A DNA stretch of 64,000 nt from Brachypodius melanocephalos (lineage: Eukaryota; Chordata; Aves; Passeriformes; Pycnonotidae): assembly GCA_013398615.1 (NCBI GenBank), contig VZSR01000520.1, positions 21,813,265-21,877,264 of the forward strand, in the 5' to 3' direction. Each line of letters starts with the position of its first letter. The stretch's first letter is position 1. A program made the translations under genes and the position numbers. Below, piece by piece: positions 1 to 11,635 of the stretch. Under the pieces are notes generated by a model that was not told the DNA's origin, searched no databases, and worked only from the letters and a program-made list of their open reading frames with translations.

Positions 1-82
1 AAACCGCACCATTAAGCCTCTAGGGACAAAACCCCCAGTTTCAGTTCCTTAATTTACGCGTTCTTTATGCTTCTCTCTGCAG

Positions 83-124
83 AAAGATGAAGTGTTAATT
101 ACTATTCTAACCAGCCCCACTTGA
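83..124 (+). other. Weak terminal-exon-like segment after a splice-acceptor-like site
   Basis: A pyrimidine-rich run ending in TGCAG at 78-82 resembles a 3' splice site. The following bases stay open for 13 codons (KDEVLITILTSPT) to a TGA at 122-124. An AATAAA lies at 418-423, followed by T/GT-rich sequence, as in a 3' terminal exon. Each element is short and expected by chance in AT-rich DNA, and I recognise no protein. A stronger acceptor-like signal faces it from the minus strand 65 bases away. Confidence 0.1.
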
Positions 125-146
125 ACTCACTCAATGTCTCACCTAC

Positions 147-165
147 CTGAAAGAGAAGAACAATA
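147..165 (-). other. Strong splice-acceptor-like motif (minus strand)
   Basis: Read on the minus strand, the sequence runs gttcttctctttcag followed immediately by gtaggtgag. The pyrimidine tract and CAG are close to the ideal 3' splice site, and the next bases also resemble a 5' splice site, so it could act as a recursive-splice point or open a short exon. Continuing past the AG in the first frame gives 14 codons and then TAG. This is seen in sequence only, with no homology evidence. Confidence 0.2.
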
Positions 166-984
166 TAATGATTATTTGCTACCTTATTTATTCTCCCAGC
201 CGAGTGAATCTCATCCAGACTGCATCATTAAAAATCTTGCTTGAAAAGATAAAATGGAACTGTTCAAGAAAGATCTTGCAATAGCCCAGAAGCAAAACTC
301 TTCTGGTTTGCAGCATATTCCAGGGATGCACTAGGAATACATAATTGTAGTAGTATGCTTTAATCTGATTCTTGACAGTAGGTGGAATATTACCCTTTTA
401 GAACTGCAGAAAAAAGCAATAAATTCTAACTTATTGTGCATGCTTAGTGTTGCATTTAGCCTGATTTGTAGGGAAATATGATTATTAGAGATGACGGCAA
501 GCTTTTGCACATTGTCTTCCACAGCTTTAAATTACTCTGACACCATAGAATGCAATATAGGAATAAGTAGACAAAGACAATTTTTTAAAAATATGCTGAA
601 TGTGAAAGAATAAGGACTGGATGATTGCTGAAAAGCTAGGAAGATAAAACTATAATGCCTTAATAGTTAAAAGCTACATCTGCACTTGAGATATATGAGG
701 ATTTTTACAGAACAGCATATTCAGTTAGGTTTTCATGCAACTAAATAAATAATGAAAAAGCCCCACAGAAACCCTCTGGTTCTTTTGAAGCACAGTGCAA
801 GAAAAAAGTTACCATTGAAATGAGAAGCACAAAACTATGATAAAAAGTAGAAAAAAAACCTCACTGCTTCTCAGCAGTTAAGAAGAAATATTGCCAAGGC
901 TAACAGTAACTAATTTATGTTGTCAGTCTTTCAAATATTTACGTACATGAGTACACGTTACACATTATTCAAATGAATCTCCCC

Positions 985-1067
985 ACTAAAAAACCAACCC
1001 AAACCTTCCCCCAAAAAACCAAAATAATCAAAACAAAACACCCAAACAAACAACCCAAACCAAAACC
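985..1067. repeat. A/C-rich low-complexity tract
   Basis: The tract is almost purely A and C on the plus strand, with irregular AAACC, CCCAAA and CAAAACA units. The minus strand is therefore T/G-rich with short G runs. It is one of several such tracts on the plus strand (37.3, 41.2, 44.5 and 61.2 kb). Confidence 0.8.
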
Positions 1068-1245
1068 TCTCGGTGTGCAAGCTACATTTCCAAGGTAGGA
1101 AAAACACCAAAACAAATTCAAAATATGGAAGACTACAGGATTTGTAATTACTGTGCAACTGCTAAACACTCTGTTGGAAACAGATGTTCATCCTGCATCT
1201 GTTTCTATTTATAGCAGTTTGTTTCTCACATCATGTAAGTATTTC

Positions 1246-1345
1246 AGAGAATCACAGAAAGTTACAAGGATCCTCTGGAGATCACCTGATCCAAGCCCCT
1301 GCTGAAGCAGGATCAGATACAGCAATCCACCCATTTCAGTGCTGC
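1246..1345 (-). mobile_element. CR1 LINE 3' fragment (non-LTR retrotransposon)
   Basis: The plus strand begins agaatcacagaaa and continues with 'ctctggagatcacctgatcc' and 'cccctgctgaagcaggatca'. This is the reverse complement of the CR1 3' untranslated region, ending in the ATTCTGTGATTCT octamers that replace poly(A) in this family. Only about 100 bases survive, so this is a 5'-truncated, dead copy in minus orientation. The right boundary is uncertain because similarity fades after about 1340. Confidence 0.85.
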
Positions 1346-2801
1346 CTTTTTACAAACAAAATCAGACCTTGGTAATTTCAGAATCAGCTACTCGGTTAAA
1401 TAAAGGCGAATACATTTAGAAAAAGGCCATCATTTGTACAAGGACCAAACCTACTGTAAATTGCAATTGCCATTTAAATACATTATCATATGGGAAGAGG
1501 GTGGAATAAAAAATGAAAATTTGGAGTGGGGGCAGAAAGGCAAAAGTCCATTTTGATGAAAATAATTTTTTTAAAAAAAACCTCAGGTAATGTGACTTTC
1601 AACTCACTGGAATTATTTTTCCATAGCATAAAAATGTACCTCTCACTTATAAAATGAATTTATTATAAATTGATTAACTGTACACTGATATATCACTAAA
1701 AAAATTACAACTACTTTATTTTTGGTTTTTCCTTTCTCTTTTTCTGGGCAAATGTACACTGTGGACAAATCTTTAACTCACATATCCAGAAGGCATTTAC
1801 ATCTCAGTATTTCTGTGTAACATGTCAAACATGCAATGTTTTCTTCTTAATGTATTCAATCAAAGTAATTTTGAATGTCTGCATTCCCTTGCTGTACTTC
1901 TGAATCAGCTGTCTCATTTTCTTTAGCTTTTATTCTCTTTGTCACTTTTACATCCATTTACATGCTTCTTCAGTTTGTTATTTTTAGTTCTTTCCCAACC
2001 TTCTCGAGTTTAGTTTTTCTGTGGTAGTTTCCTTCTTTTCCTTATTGGACCAAATGAAATATTTTCACCACGTAATTTGTTTTGCATTACCATCCTGGCC
2101 TTTTACTCTCAGTCATGAACATTCACTAATTTGCTTATCCCATGAGCACCTGTGTATTTCTTCCAGTTTTTGTTGTTTTATGTTTTTCAAGAACTTACAG
2201 TTAAAAGACACAAAATTAACAACTAGCATTAAATATCTTTGTTATCATGATTTTTATTATCTGATGTGTTGTTTTATGACATCTGTCATAGCTAATTTTT
2301 GCCTAAATAGCTGTCTAAAACAAACTCACATTTTTGTGTCTCCTCTTCTAGCCTACTCCACAATCAATCTGTATTTTGCTTACAATTTTAATTGAGAATC
2401 CAGTGTGGCTGATTTAACACAACTGTCTTTGTGATAACCTGCTCTAGGACTGGAACAACACGAACAAACAGTAAAAGGTATTTTCAGGAAACAGGTCAAG
2501 GAATGGTACTCTCACTTCAGAGCCTCTTTTTATTGATTTGTGTCAACAAATCCCCAAACATCAGCATTTCTCCACTTAGATTAAATTGTGAGGGATGTTT
2601 GAATGGATAAGCACTGCTAAAGGCATAATCCAAAACAGAACTCTTCTAATGAGTTCAGTGGACTCTGCATTAAACAGTATGTCAAACTACAGACTGTTAA
2701 TCGCTACGTTTAATAACAAGACCAGATATAAACCCCACAACCACTGCCCTAAGAGATTCAGTTTAAATTAAATGCTTCTTAATTTAATGCAGCACAATTT
2801 T

Positions 2802-2818
2802 TGTGTGTGTGTGTGTGT
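2802..2818. repeat. (TG)n microsatellite
   Basis: About 8.5 uninterrupted TG dinucleotides follow a short T run. It is a simple sequence repeat and likely polymorphic. Confidence 0.9.
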
Positions 2819-5800
2819 ACTTATGTTGAAAGTGTTTGTGTGATACCTTTATATCATATATTTCCACTGTGAAGCAACCCATGTAACTTTTGCAGCTTCT
2901 TTTATAAACAAATTGATGGGTGAATCAGGATTACTGAAAAATAAAACCAGCTCATCTACTAGGATAACTTCCCTTTAGAGATAACTGCACAGTTTTCTCA
3001 TTTTTTGTTTAACATTATTCACCCATGGTAAATACCTTGTCTAAGAGGTTCAATGAAACTGTCTATTAGCAAAAAAAACAAACCAAGTATAAAACTGGAA
3101 AAACAGCATAAAATGATCCAACTTACTAGAGATGCCCTCACTTGCACAGACACACATACAGGTGTATAAAATTTTAATAGCCTTTTTTTTTAAATAAGAT
3201 GAGGTGAAAAAATTAAATCAGCTAAAGATGATACATTTCAAAGCTGAGCATAAATGAAACATTCATTATAGCCATGGTTGAAATTTATATAAAAGAGAGA
3301 AAATCTAGTACACTCTTCCTTTCATCCTATATTTTGTCATCAATGAACAAGACTTATCCATAGGAAGTCCTGACCACAATTCTCATTGCAGATTCTTCCA
3401 GTATTGATTTGATCTGGAAAACATCTTCACTGAATAAAAAGTTACTAGAGAATCTAAAGTTAAATTCAAAAGGATAATACACAAATGCATCATTTGCACG
3501 CATAGATGTAGCTCAGTTTAATTTGAACAAAAACAGTAAGAAAAAATCCACAAAAGCCTGATCTCTATGTTATAATGAACATTTAACAAAGAAAGGTTTT
3601 ACTATCCAGATAAAGTTGCTATGCAAGTATTTGAAATCAAAACACATGAAGACTGTACTGGAAACACAAATGGAAAACCACAACCAGCCTGATGCAGTGC
3701 CAAGCAAAGCAATAAATCAGACTTAGGCCAAACCACACTCCAGAGAGTTTTAATTTGTACCATAAACAGAAAAAGTTTAACAGGTTTTCGCCTATGCCAA
3801 GTGCTTTGATCTATCAAGAAGGCTACAAACATAGATATAAATGCATTTATATTGTTTCATAAAATATGAAACATTTTATTAAATGACTATACATAAAAGC
3901 CACTCCAGGCTTTTTTTTTTTTAATAAATTAAAACAACATATTCTAGTTGAAGTTCTTCTAGAAGTTGTAGACATACAGATTTCTAACAATTGTTTTTAA
4001 GAATATAATCAGGGCTGTAGAAAAATACCATCTTTCCACAGATGGTAGTTACAACGGAAAACATGAGCCTACATTAGTTTAACTTTCAAAATATTTTGCA
4101 GCCTATTTTCAACGTAGAAAAATACATTGAATTTTATATGCAAAAACCAGATGATTCTGTTTTAATAGCATGACTATTCAGAAAAAGCGAAACAAACAAA
4201 CTTGGAGAAAAACATCTACTTAAAAGCATTTCTCTGGAGTTTTTATGTTCTTAAAGTATCTTTTTTCATAAATCTTGTATTTCTAAAAACATAATGCTAA
4301 CTGTGGTATCTGAAGGAAATCATTATCACATGTACAGATGTTTTAGAGGAAATTCCTCTAAGTATTCTCTTTGATGTGATAGTGCTCCCAAATAATCACT
4401 GCAGTCTGGAGCCAGAAGACACAAAAGCAGACTGGTGAGTGTGCTAAGATCAGAGCAGCAGAGTTTAAACTCTCTCAACATTGCTCTGCTACAAAGTATG
4501 AAATAGTGTCAAAGAAACAGAATGAAATACTCAATTAACCTTTAGTGGTTATCTCCAACAATACCAATAACATAACCTTTTAAATCAAATCAATACTGTA
4601 ATTACACAGCAATATAAACAAACTTTTAATATTATGACTCTGACTAGTGTTCCTGAAGTCAATTTCAGTGGTTTGCACTACTCAAGTTGTTTGGTTTTCG
4701 CACTGAATTTTGTTTATAGGAACACATCATCATCTATTGGAAATAATAGTTTCTCACTCACAAACATTTTATTACAAACCACAGAGGAATGTTGTCTTTC
4801 CTAAGGCAAAGAAGAAAACAACCATACATGAGCAGTACATGTTTTTCAAGTTAAAAATCCTGCCTAAGACTTCAGTCCTCACTACAATTAAAGTTCTATG
4901 CTAAATTTCAAGACAAACCCTCAAAAATTTCTTTAAATTACAGAAGTAGCTTACCATAAACACCAGCCCTACCACCCCACTGGGATTTTCTTTTACTAAT
5001 TGCTCACAAACGAATAACTTAGAGGTGTTAGAAGACTTTGCATAGAGATGGGACCTTGGCCACAAAAATACATACCAAAAATTAGAGTGGCAGTTTTCTC
5101 AACAGTTTTCTAGATTTCCTTCCCTACAACTAAGCACAGGAAATCATAATTAAGAGATACTTGGCCAGTTCAGTGCATTAGCATCTTAAATATCAGCAGA
5201 GAACATGTGTCCAGAAAGTTAGTGAAGACAGCATCTCAGAGTGACAAATAATCAGCTGTGGAGGGCATTAACTCATTTATGACTTGTCAATAATGACAAA
5301 ATCTCATTTGTAAGACGATTTTGCAATACAACAATGAGAATAAATTATCAAAAAGGAGGATCTGAACACAGAAATGTAAGGAATTCATTAGTATTCAACT
5401 TGTGTACAAATTGGTTCTCATCCTTTTCTATGAAAACAGCTGTAGGATGCTGAAGTGTCCTCTTGTAGAACCCAAGTATTTCTGAACATATTATGCAGAC
5501 AAAGAATAAATAACTAGCAATAAGAAAAAATGTTTGTAAAGTTCAAAAACACATCTGCATAACTGTGTCACTAATGATGAGAATGAAACTTCGATTTACA
5601 ACAAAAATATCCTATGCTTGCATGCCTCTTCTTCTCAAGAGCTGGTAAAGAAAATCGTAGACCTGACTTTTCTTCAGAAAGAATGGGATTACATGGAATC
5701 TGAGTAGCTGAAGATAAGATCTACATGACCTACTCAACTGGACAGGAGAAAACATGCAGAAATTAGGATAAGCAGGTAGACAATGACATTTGGAGCCTTT

Positions 5801-6010
5801 AGTCATGAGAGTTCCTGGAATAACAGTTATAAAACACAGATATGCTGGTCACTGGAAAGTAGCTGAGATACTTGTTCAGATCCAGGCACTACTGTATTTC
5901 ATCTGCTCTCATCCTTGCAGAACTGAAGCAGAAAGAGAAACTATATTTTTCTGACAAAATATATTTAAAGAAACCACATGCAAAATATTAACAACAAAAT
6001 ATGTAAATAA

Positions 6011-6060
6011 CAGAGAAAATTAGGCAAAATAACATTAGGCAAGAGAAAATTGGGCAAAAG
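6011..6060. repeat. Short tandem duplication, period 30
   Basis: The motif gagaaaattaggcaaaa at 6013 recurs as gagaaaattgggcaaaa at 6043, with a partial unit 'attaggcaa' between them. The two copies differ by one base, which suggests a small local duplication. Confidence 0.7.
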
Positions 6061-6099
6061 AATATGCTAGAGCTTGAGTTTCTCCTGATTTTCTTTCAG

Positions 6100-6129
6100 G
6101 ATCCATACTGACACGTGTAAGTATGGATC
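6100..6129. repeat. 30-bp near-perfect palindrome centred on CACGTG
   Basis: The arms GATCCATACT (6100-6109) and AGTATGGATC (6120-6129) are exact reverse complements. The centre contains the self-complementary ACACGTGT (6111-6118). Only the G at 6110 and A at 6119 fail to pair, so 14 of 15 positions match. The centre is a canonical E-box. The site directly follows a pyrimidine tract ending in CAG and includes gtaagt at 6118-6123. Confidence 0.85.
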
Positions 6130-8517
6130 AGTAAAGCAGTCTAAAAGCCTACCTTGAAATCTGTCAGAAACTGGTCCCCTGACTTAAACATATTTCACTG
6201 CCTTGAACAGAAATAAAAAGAGTACAATATGTTACCCAGCCACTTCCCAGTTGGACTCAAGAACAAAATTGTGTGTTCACAAGACAATGAAGATTGTAAG
6301 AAATCCAGATCAACAGTTAGGTTTCAGGAGAAAACAGATTATATAATTTAAGTATCTTTCATCTAATTTCTCATTCAGTGTTCTTACTACACAGCACACT
6401 AGAAATGGCAGCAAGCTATATAGCCTTCCACACTAAAAAGTGAATACTAGCAGGAGAGAGCATGTATGGGAGAGAATTTTTTCTTAGAATAACAATGCTT
6501 TAACTTACAAAATGCATCTACCACAGCACAAGGACTCATTGGGTGGTATGTCCCTTCTTGTTCATCTATTACAGGTTTAGGCTAGGCTAGAATAGTGTGA
6601 TTTGGAGTATAAAGATTAATTTAGCAAAGGTTCTAAAACTCCCAAACAATTCTCCACACTCTATAGTTCAAAAACAGGTAAAAGAGAATATTTAAAAAAC
6701 AAATTAATTTCTCCAGAAGAAAAGAAAATGAGACAGTGTAACACTAGCCAAGATACACGTATACTGCATTTTACAGGACATTGTGAAAGGTTAATTCACA
6801 CAGGATCAAAGTATTCAAATCAAAGCAAGGGTTAGGTATGAATGACAAACCATTTCAATTTTGAACAGAGTATCATTTAACATTTTCATAGAACTGAAGA
6901 ATAATGTGACAGCTTTCTTCAGTTTTGACAAATCTTTTGCCCTGACCACATGCTAGTGATTTACACTTTAGAAGTCACAATGTCACCAAAACGAACCTGT
7001 CTCTTTTTTAATTGGAAAATCCAATTTACCTAGACAGAAATTGCTGAATGTGCCAACATAACTCCTGGTAGTAGTGACATATAAATAGTAGAGCTTTAAA
7101 TTACATCTATATTATTTTTAGCATTGGAGGGCTTGTGTTTAGATGATTACTTGCTCTAATGGTTCTTCAGCTTCAGAATCTGATGAATGACTTTCCAGTC
7201 TTTGGGAAAAATGAAGCACATAGACTTTACTGTGAGAAATAAGCTCAGTGTTACCATGATTGTTATCTCTCCAGTAAAGATGAGGTCTGGAATTCAGTAT
7301 TGAGATCCCAGTTACCATCATAGTATGACATGTACTGGAAAATTCAGAAGCTGTCACAAGGAGTATAGTGAGTGATTTGAGGTTCCTCTTAAAGGACAAG
7401 CAGACTGAAGACATTCTGCATCATTTCAGCTGGTTTTTAAACTGTTATGGATACAGAAGACACACCAGATGCCAACATATCCACTCTTTGTTCTGACAAA
7501 GGACTTGCTCCAGATCATTTTCAACAAAAGAGCATTGGAAAAAATGAGAGCAGTGTGTCTTATTCTTTTTTGTCTTTAGAGAAACAGTAATAAAAACATA
7601 AGACATATTGCTATCCGTTCTTAAGTCTAGGTGTACATGAAAATAGATTCACCTTCCCTGAATGGACATTTCTGAAAGGTATAAATCACAAAAGTTATTC
7701 TAATTAATTTTTTTTATTTTTCTCAAAAATGCTTTAGCAAGTTTTCAAAATCTATTGAAAATCAAAAATGTTACTTGAGGCATAAACCTTGAAAAGGATC
7801 CTATGTAGCAGTGAGGAAGATACATTATTAAAGTCTCTCTGGATGCCAGGTGAGATCTTAATGTCTGTAGGGACAATTTTAATAAACAATAACAATATGA
7901 TTTTCATGAGGGGAAAAAACCCAAAGAAAAAAAATTAGACTTTAAATATGCAAATTAATGTTAAAACAACCTCTGAAAATGTGACAAAGGAATTTTAAGA
8001 AGCAAATGCTGAAAGGAACTCCAGTAATCTGGCTCTGTTCCTGATAGTCCAAAGGTGCCAACCATGAAAAGAAACACTCCTAAGACACACATAGTAGAAA
8101 AAACAGGTCGAATTGGCTATGGAAAAGTTGTTTTGACCAAAATAACCACAAGGCAATAAATAAACACAGAATATTTTCACTGTAAAAAATATTCATGATG
8201 TGTAACTTAAATTTATAAACATTTTCCTTCTGTTTGTGATGGGCTCTGGTGAACATCATTACTTGGATTACACTGAAACAGACAGGCATAATGGATATGG
8301 AAATCAGATCAGTAAGAATTTTCATACTAACTACCAACTTTCAGACCAACTACCGACCTCTTGAAAGCTCAGTGTACCATAGCATCTGCAGCAAGTTTCA
8401 AGGCTGCTAACGACAGCAATAACCAAAGCAAATTAGAAATGATCTGGAAAAATAAATTTCTCAAACCTATCATGGACTTGTTCAGCATAATAGCTGACAG
8501 GTTCCAAAGGAGAGGAG
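6130..8517. other. Unique AT-rich non-coding sequence
   Basis: No recognisable gene. A weak minus-strand exon-like stretch lies at 6509-6565. A minus-strand open frame of 91 codons at 7139-7414 has no recognisable domain and no convincing splice partners. Confidence 0.55.
6509..6565 (-). other. Weak exon-like segment (minus strand)
   Basis: On the minus strand, a stretch less AT-rich than its surroundings ends at a good donor, TTTT|gtaagtta. One frame stays open and includes the peptide EQEGTYHPMSPCAVVDAF. The upstream acceptor (cctgtaatag) has a poor pyrimidine tract and the exon does not end in the usual AG. I do not recognise the peptide, and chance is a realistic explanation. Confidence 0.12.

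Positions 8518-8591
<74 letters not shown>
8518..8591. repeat. Pure poly(A) homopolymer, 74 bases
   Basis: Seventy-four consecutive A residues lie between AGAGGAG and GCCCACAG. No AATAAA lies within 30 bases upstream (the nearest is roughly 65 bases away) and no target-site duplication is evident, so a retrocopy tail is not supported. CR1 elements do not carry poly(A). Apparent lysine-rich or phenylalanine-rich open frames across it are artefacts. The exact length may be unreliable because of polymerase or assembly slippage. Confidence 0.9.
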
Positions 8592-8592
<1 letters not shown>

Positions 8593-8645
8593 CCCACAGA
8601 TTCTCCTTTAGCCATGTCAACAGCAAAGGAGAGAATATTCTTTAT

Positions 8646-8684
8646 ATAGAATATATGGTATTCTATACATAGAATATATGGTAG
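8646..8684. repeat. Short direct repeat next to the long A run
   Basis: The unit atagaatatatggta occurs twice, separated by 'ttctatac', about 55 bases past the homopolymer. The region also contains self-complementary agaatattct. Confidence 0.65.
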
Positions 8685-8930
8685 ATGCATATGTACCACC
8701 TAGAAGTCTGATAACAGAATAAGCATATATTTAACTACATATATACACCTGAACTATTCCCTCTTCAGAACTGATAAACAGATTTAAAATATCTCTACTA
8801 GACAAAATTTGTAAATATGAAGTTCATAGTCTCAACTACGACAATTCTTGTTTATCAAGATCAGCTAGCATGTACCAACATTCTCAGTTAGTTAGATGGT
8901 TGTTGTCATTTAAAAAAGCAGGATGACAAA

Positions 8931-9399
8931 GAATCACAGAAAGGGCTGGGTTGGAAAGGAATTTAAAGATCATCTAGTCCCAAACCCCTGTCATGGGCAA
9001 GGACACCTTCCACCATGCCCCATCCAACCGGGCCTTGAACACTTCCATGAGCATCCATCACTTCTCTGGGTGACTTGTGCCAGTGCCTCACCATCTCCAC
9101 AGAAAAGAATTTCTTTTTAGTATCGAGCCTAAACCTGTTCTCACACAGTTTGAAAACTTTGGCCCTTGTCCTATCACTCAATGTTCCAGTAAAAAGTCCC
9201 TATATGGCTTTCTTGGAGCCCCATTTTAGTACTGAAAAGGCACAATAGGGTCACCCCAAGCCTTCTCTTCTCCAGGCTAAACAACTCCAACCCTCTCAGC
9301 CTTTTCTCATAGGAGAACTCCAGCCCTCAGATCACCTTTATGGCCCTTCTCTGGACTTCCTTCAACAAATTTATGTCCTTCTTGTGCTAGGGACCCCAG
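8931..9399 (-). mobile_element. CR1 LINE, 5'-truncated copy (about 470 bp)
   Basis: The plus strand starts gaatcacagaaagggctggg and follows the reverse complement of the CR1 3' region. Recognisable blocks are 'gatcatctagtcccaaaccc', 'gggcaaggacaccttccacc', 'ggccttgaacacttcca', 'cttctctgggtgacttgtgc', 'ccttctcttctccaggctaa' and 'tgtccttcttgtgc'. Similarity stops abruptly at gggaccccag (about 9399), typical 5' truncation. The copy is in minus orientation and lacks an intact reverse transcriptase; short open frames within it are remnants. Confidence 0.95.
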
Positions 9400-9660
9400 T
9401 CAGGAAGGAGAGGATATTTCAAATTGGCTACTGGATAAAATCCTTGTAATGTCCTGACTGCTGAGCCTTGCCATAAATTGTTCAGGGGTGGCTGACGATG
9501 GAACAAAATGCTCTGTCACAGGAAAGACCACAAGTTCCAGTAGCAGAGCCACACAGTTCAGTGCCCAAGGACACACTTGGGCATGCCCAAATTTGCAGAC
9601 ACAGCCAAAGACACAAACATTTTCTCCCCATCCCAACCCTCCCCCCCTTTCTTTTTTTAT
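9400..9660. other. Unexplained less AT-rich patch adjoining CR1
   Basis: This patch is visibly richer in G and C than its surroundings and keeps open frames on both strands: plus from 9488 (140 codons, running to 9910) and minus from 9636 (78 codons, ending inside the CR1 edge). I do not recognise either peptide, and there is no good start context or splice context. It could be an older unrecognised repeat into which the CR1 inserted, or part of a CR1 subfamily that I cannot align by eye. Confidence 0.35.
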
Positions 9661-11635
9661 AACCAGAAAGGGGATTATCTCAGCAGCTCATTATGAGTTG
9701 AGATTCTCAGGGTCATCTTTGTTCACATCACCTTCTTTGGAGGTCCACATATTCAGGTGGTGCCTCTATGAAAAGACACATACAGCATCAGCTTATACAT
9801 CAGAGGTCTTAACTATTTTAACTCTTTTCTTCGGAACTTTCACTACAGGTCATTACTATTATTCCAAAAGAAAAATAGCAACCCATTACATTTCAGAACC
9901 CCCAGTATAATAAGTATTTTTGTTGTCTTTAGGTATTTAAATAGCCCTTCAATTCTCTACTAAATTATCCACAAGATCTCCATAATGGATTCCTTCTCTC
10001 CCCCCACACTGCCATTACATCTTAGTTCTTGGGATCATAGGTTTCCTTTCCCATTTTTGGAATGCCATCTGGTGTGAAAATTAAGACCTCTGAAAGCCAT
10101 GCTATGAAAAAAAAAAAAAAGGTTCTATTTAATAATCAATTTGAAGGTAGAGAAAAGCTTTCCTTTCTTTCCAAAATGGCTCTTAAACTGTCACAATTAT
10201 GTTTATTACTTTTCATTACTTTCTTAGGGTCACAATATTTCTTCTCCTTATTGGTATTTGTTTCTATTAAAGTCTAAAGGCTGAACACATCCTTTGGATA
10301 TAATAAATTAAACAGGCATTTTTTGTTGACATGAAAAAATAGTGATCATCTGCTGTATCTGGAAAAAGACTAGAGGATGTAATAAAATTTTTAGGCAGAC
10401 TGTGGAGCTAAACTAAAAATCACATATTTTGTCAAGTATCACAAATAATGGAAATCAAGACTAAACTTTCTTCCTAAATGAAAAGTGTAGATAACCTCAT
10501 CCCTTCTCAGAAAGCAATCATAATTTTCCTGATTCATACAACCATGACTACCAAGGTATTTCTATATAAAATGCTCAAGGTTTCCTCTAATATATTAACA
10601 TGCTGCCCCTACCACTAAACACCTTTTGATATACCACTTAAAGTCATGAATTCTGATTAAGTACTACTGGTGCTCAGAAGCAGGATCTTGGTTTAGAAGA
10701 GAAACCACTATTCTATGTGCTGTAAAAGCATGAAAAGAGATGGTCTGCTTCTTCTACAGTACAGTAACAACATCCAAAAATCAAATATTTGTAGATAAGA
10801 AAAAGTAAAAGCATTAAAGGTTTTTGCACACAGATACCACAAAGAATTGCACACACAGGACAAACAAGATCCAAACAAACCTACAAACTTGACACTTGGA
10901 TGAAGGACTAGAAATATAAGCAACAGCAGCTACTTTGAGATGAAGTAGTAATGCTAGCATTAAAGCAGCTGCATTTTTAGACTTATTTCTTTAATGCATA
11001 TACACACATTTCTTCAATGCATACACATTAAAAAATAGGAAAAAAATAAAGAAAAAAAAAAAAAAAAAGAACAGACAACCACAACTATTATGAACATGAC
11101 TCAGAGTTCACTCAGCTTTTACATCCAGGACAACAGGTTCATCCTAATTCACCAGCACAGCCTAATATGGCAATAAACAAGTACCAACTTTGCAAATATC
11201 TAAGAATTCATTTTAGCTGACAGGAAATAACAGAACAAAAAATTCAAGGCACATAGTCAAGCATTTGTCTACAAGGACTAGACAGAGTACACAGGTTTTA
11301 TTAAAACTGACACGTTTTTGAATTTCCCTGTATTCTCTTTTGGTTTATGTTTAGGATTTTCCTTCCAACAATTTGTGATGCCCCTACCTTCACAGATATT
11401 GACAGACATGAATCATTAGGTAGACATCTAATTCTGTTATTTTTAAACAATTAGAAACAACAGATTTACATTTATGAACTTAAAAAAAAGAAGTATCTCA
11501 ATATTCCCTATTTTTCGCTTAATCAATGCTCTTTGTGCTTTAGCGGGACTATATTGACAAAGGGAAATGTCTGGAGCAGAGTCATAAAAACAATCTTCCC
11601 TCCTTATCTTACGGCTGTTACAGTGCTTTTAGAGT
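9661..11635. other. Unique AT-rich non-coding sequence
   Basis: No gene is recognised. It contains A runs of 14 bases at 10107-10120 and 17 bases at 11052-11068. Confidence 0.55.

Larger units (their letters stand above)
1..1245. other. Unique AT-rich non-coding sequence, left end
   Basis: No recognisable gene is visible. The stretch holds a polypyrimidine tract plus AG at 81-82 on the plus strand and a stronger one on the minus strand ending at 147, both listed separately. There is an AATAAA hexamer at 418-423, and an A/C-rich tract near 985-1067. The open frames here are short and show no familiar domain. It is most simply intronic or intergenic DNA. Confidence 0.6.
1346..6099. other. Unique AT-rich non-coding sequence with a T-rich island
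   Basis: No gene is recognised. From about 1700 to 2400 the plus strand turns T- and pyrimidine-rich, opposite to the A-rich character of most of the window. An open frame of 124 codons at 2021-2395 reflects that composition and has no familiar domain. A (TG)n run lies at 2802-2818. Several weak splice-like motifs occur (for example gtgagt at 4435 and, on the minus strand, gtaagc at 4951) without convincing partners. Confidence 0.55.

Noticed and set aside
8361..8699. Open frames with long lysine or phenylalanine runs
   Set aside because: They are translations of the 74-base homopolymer and its short flanks.
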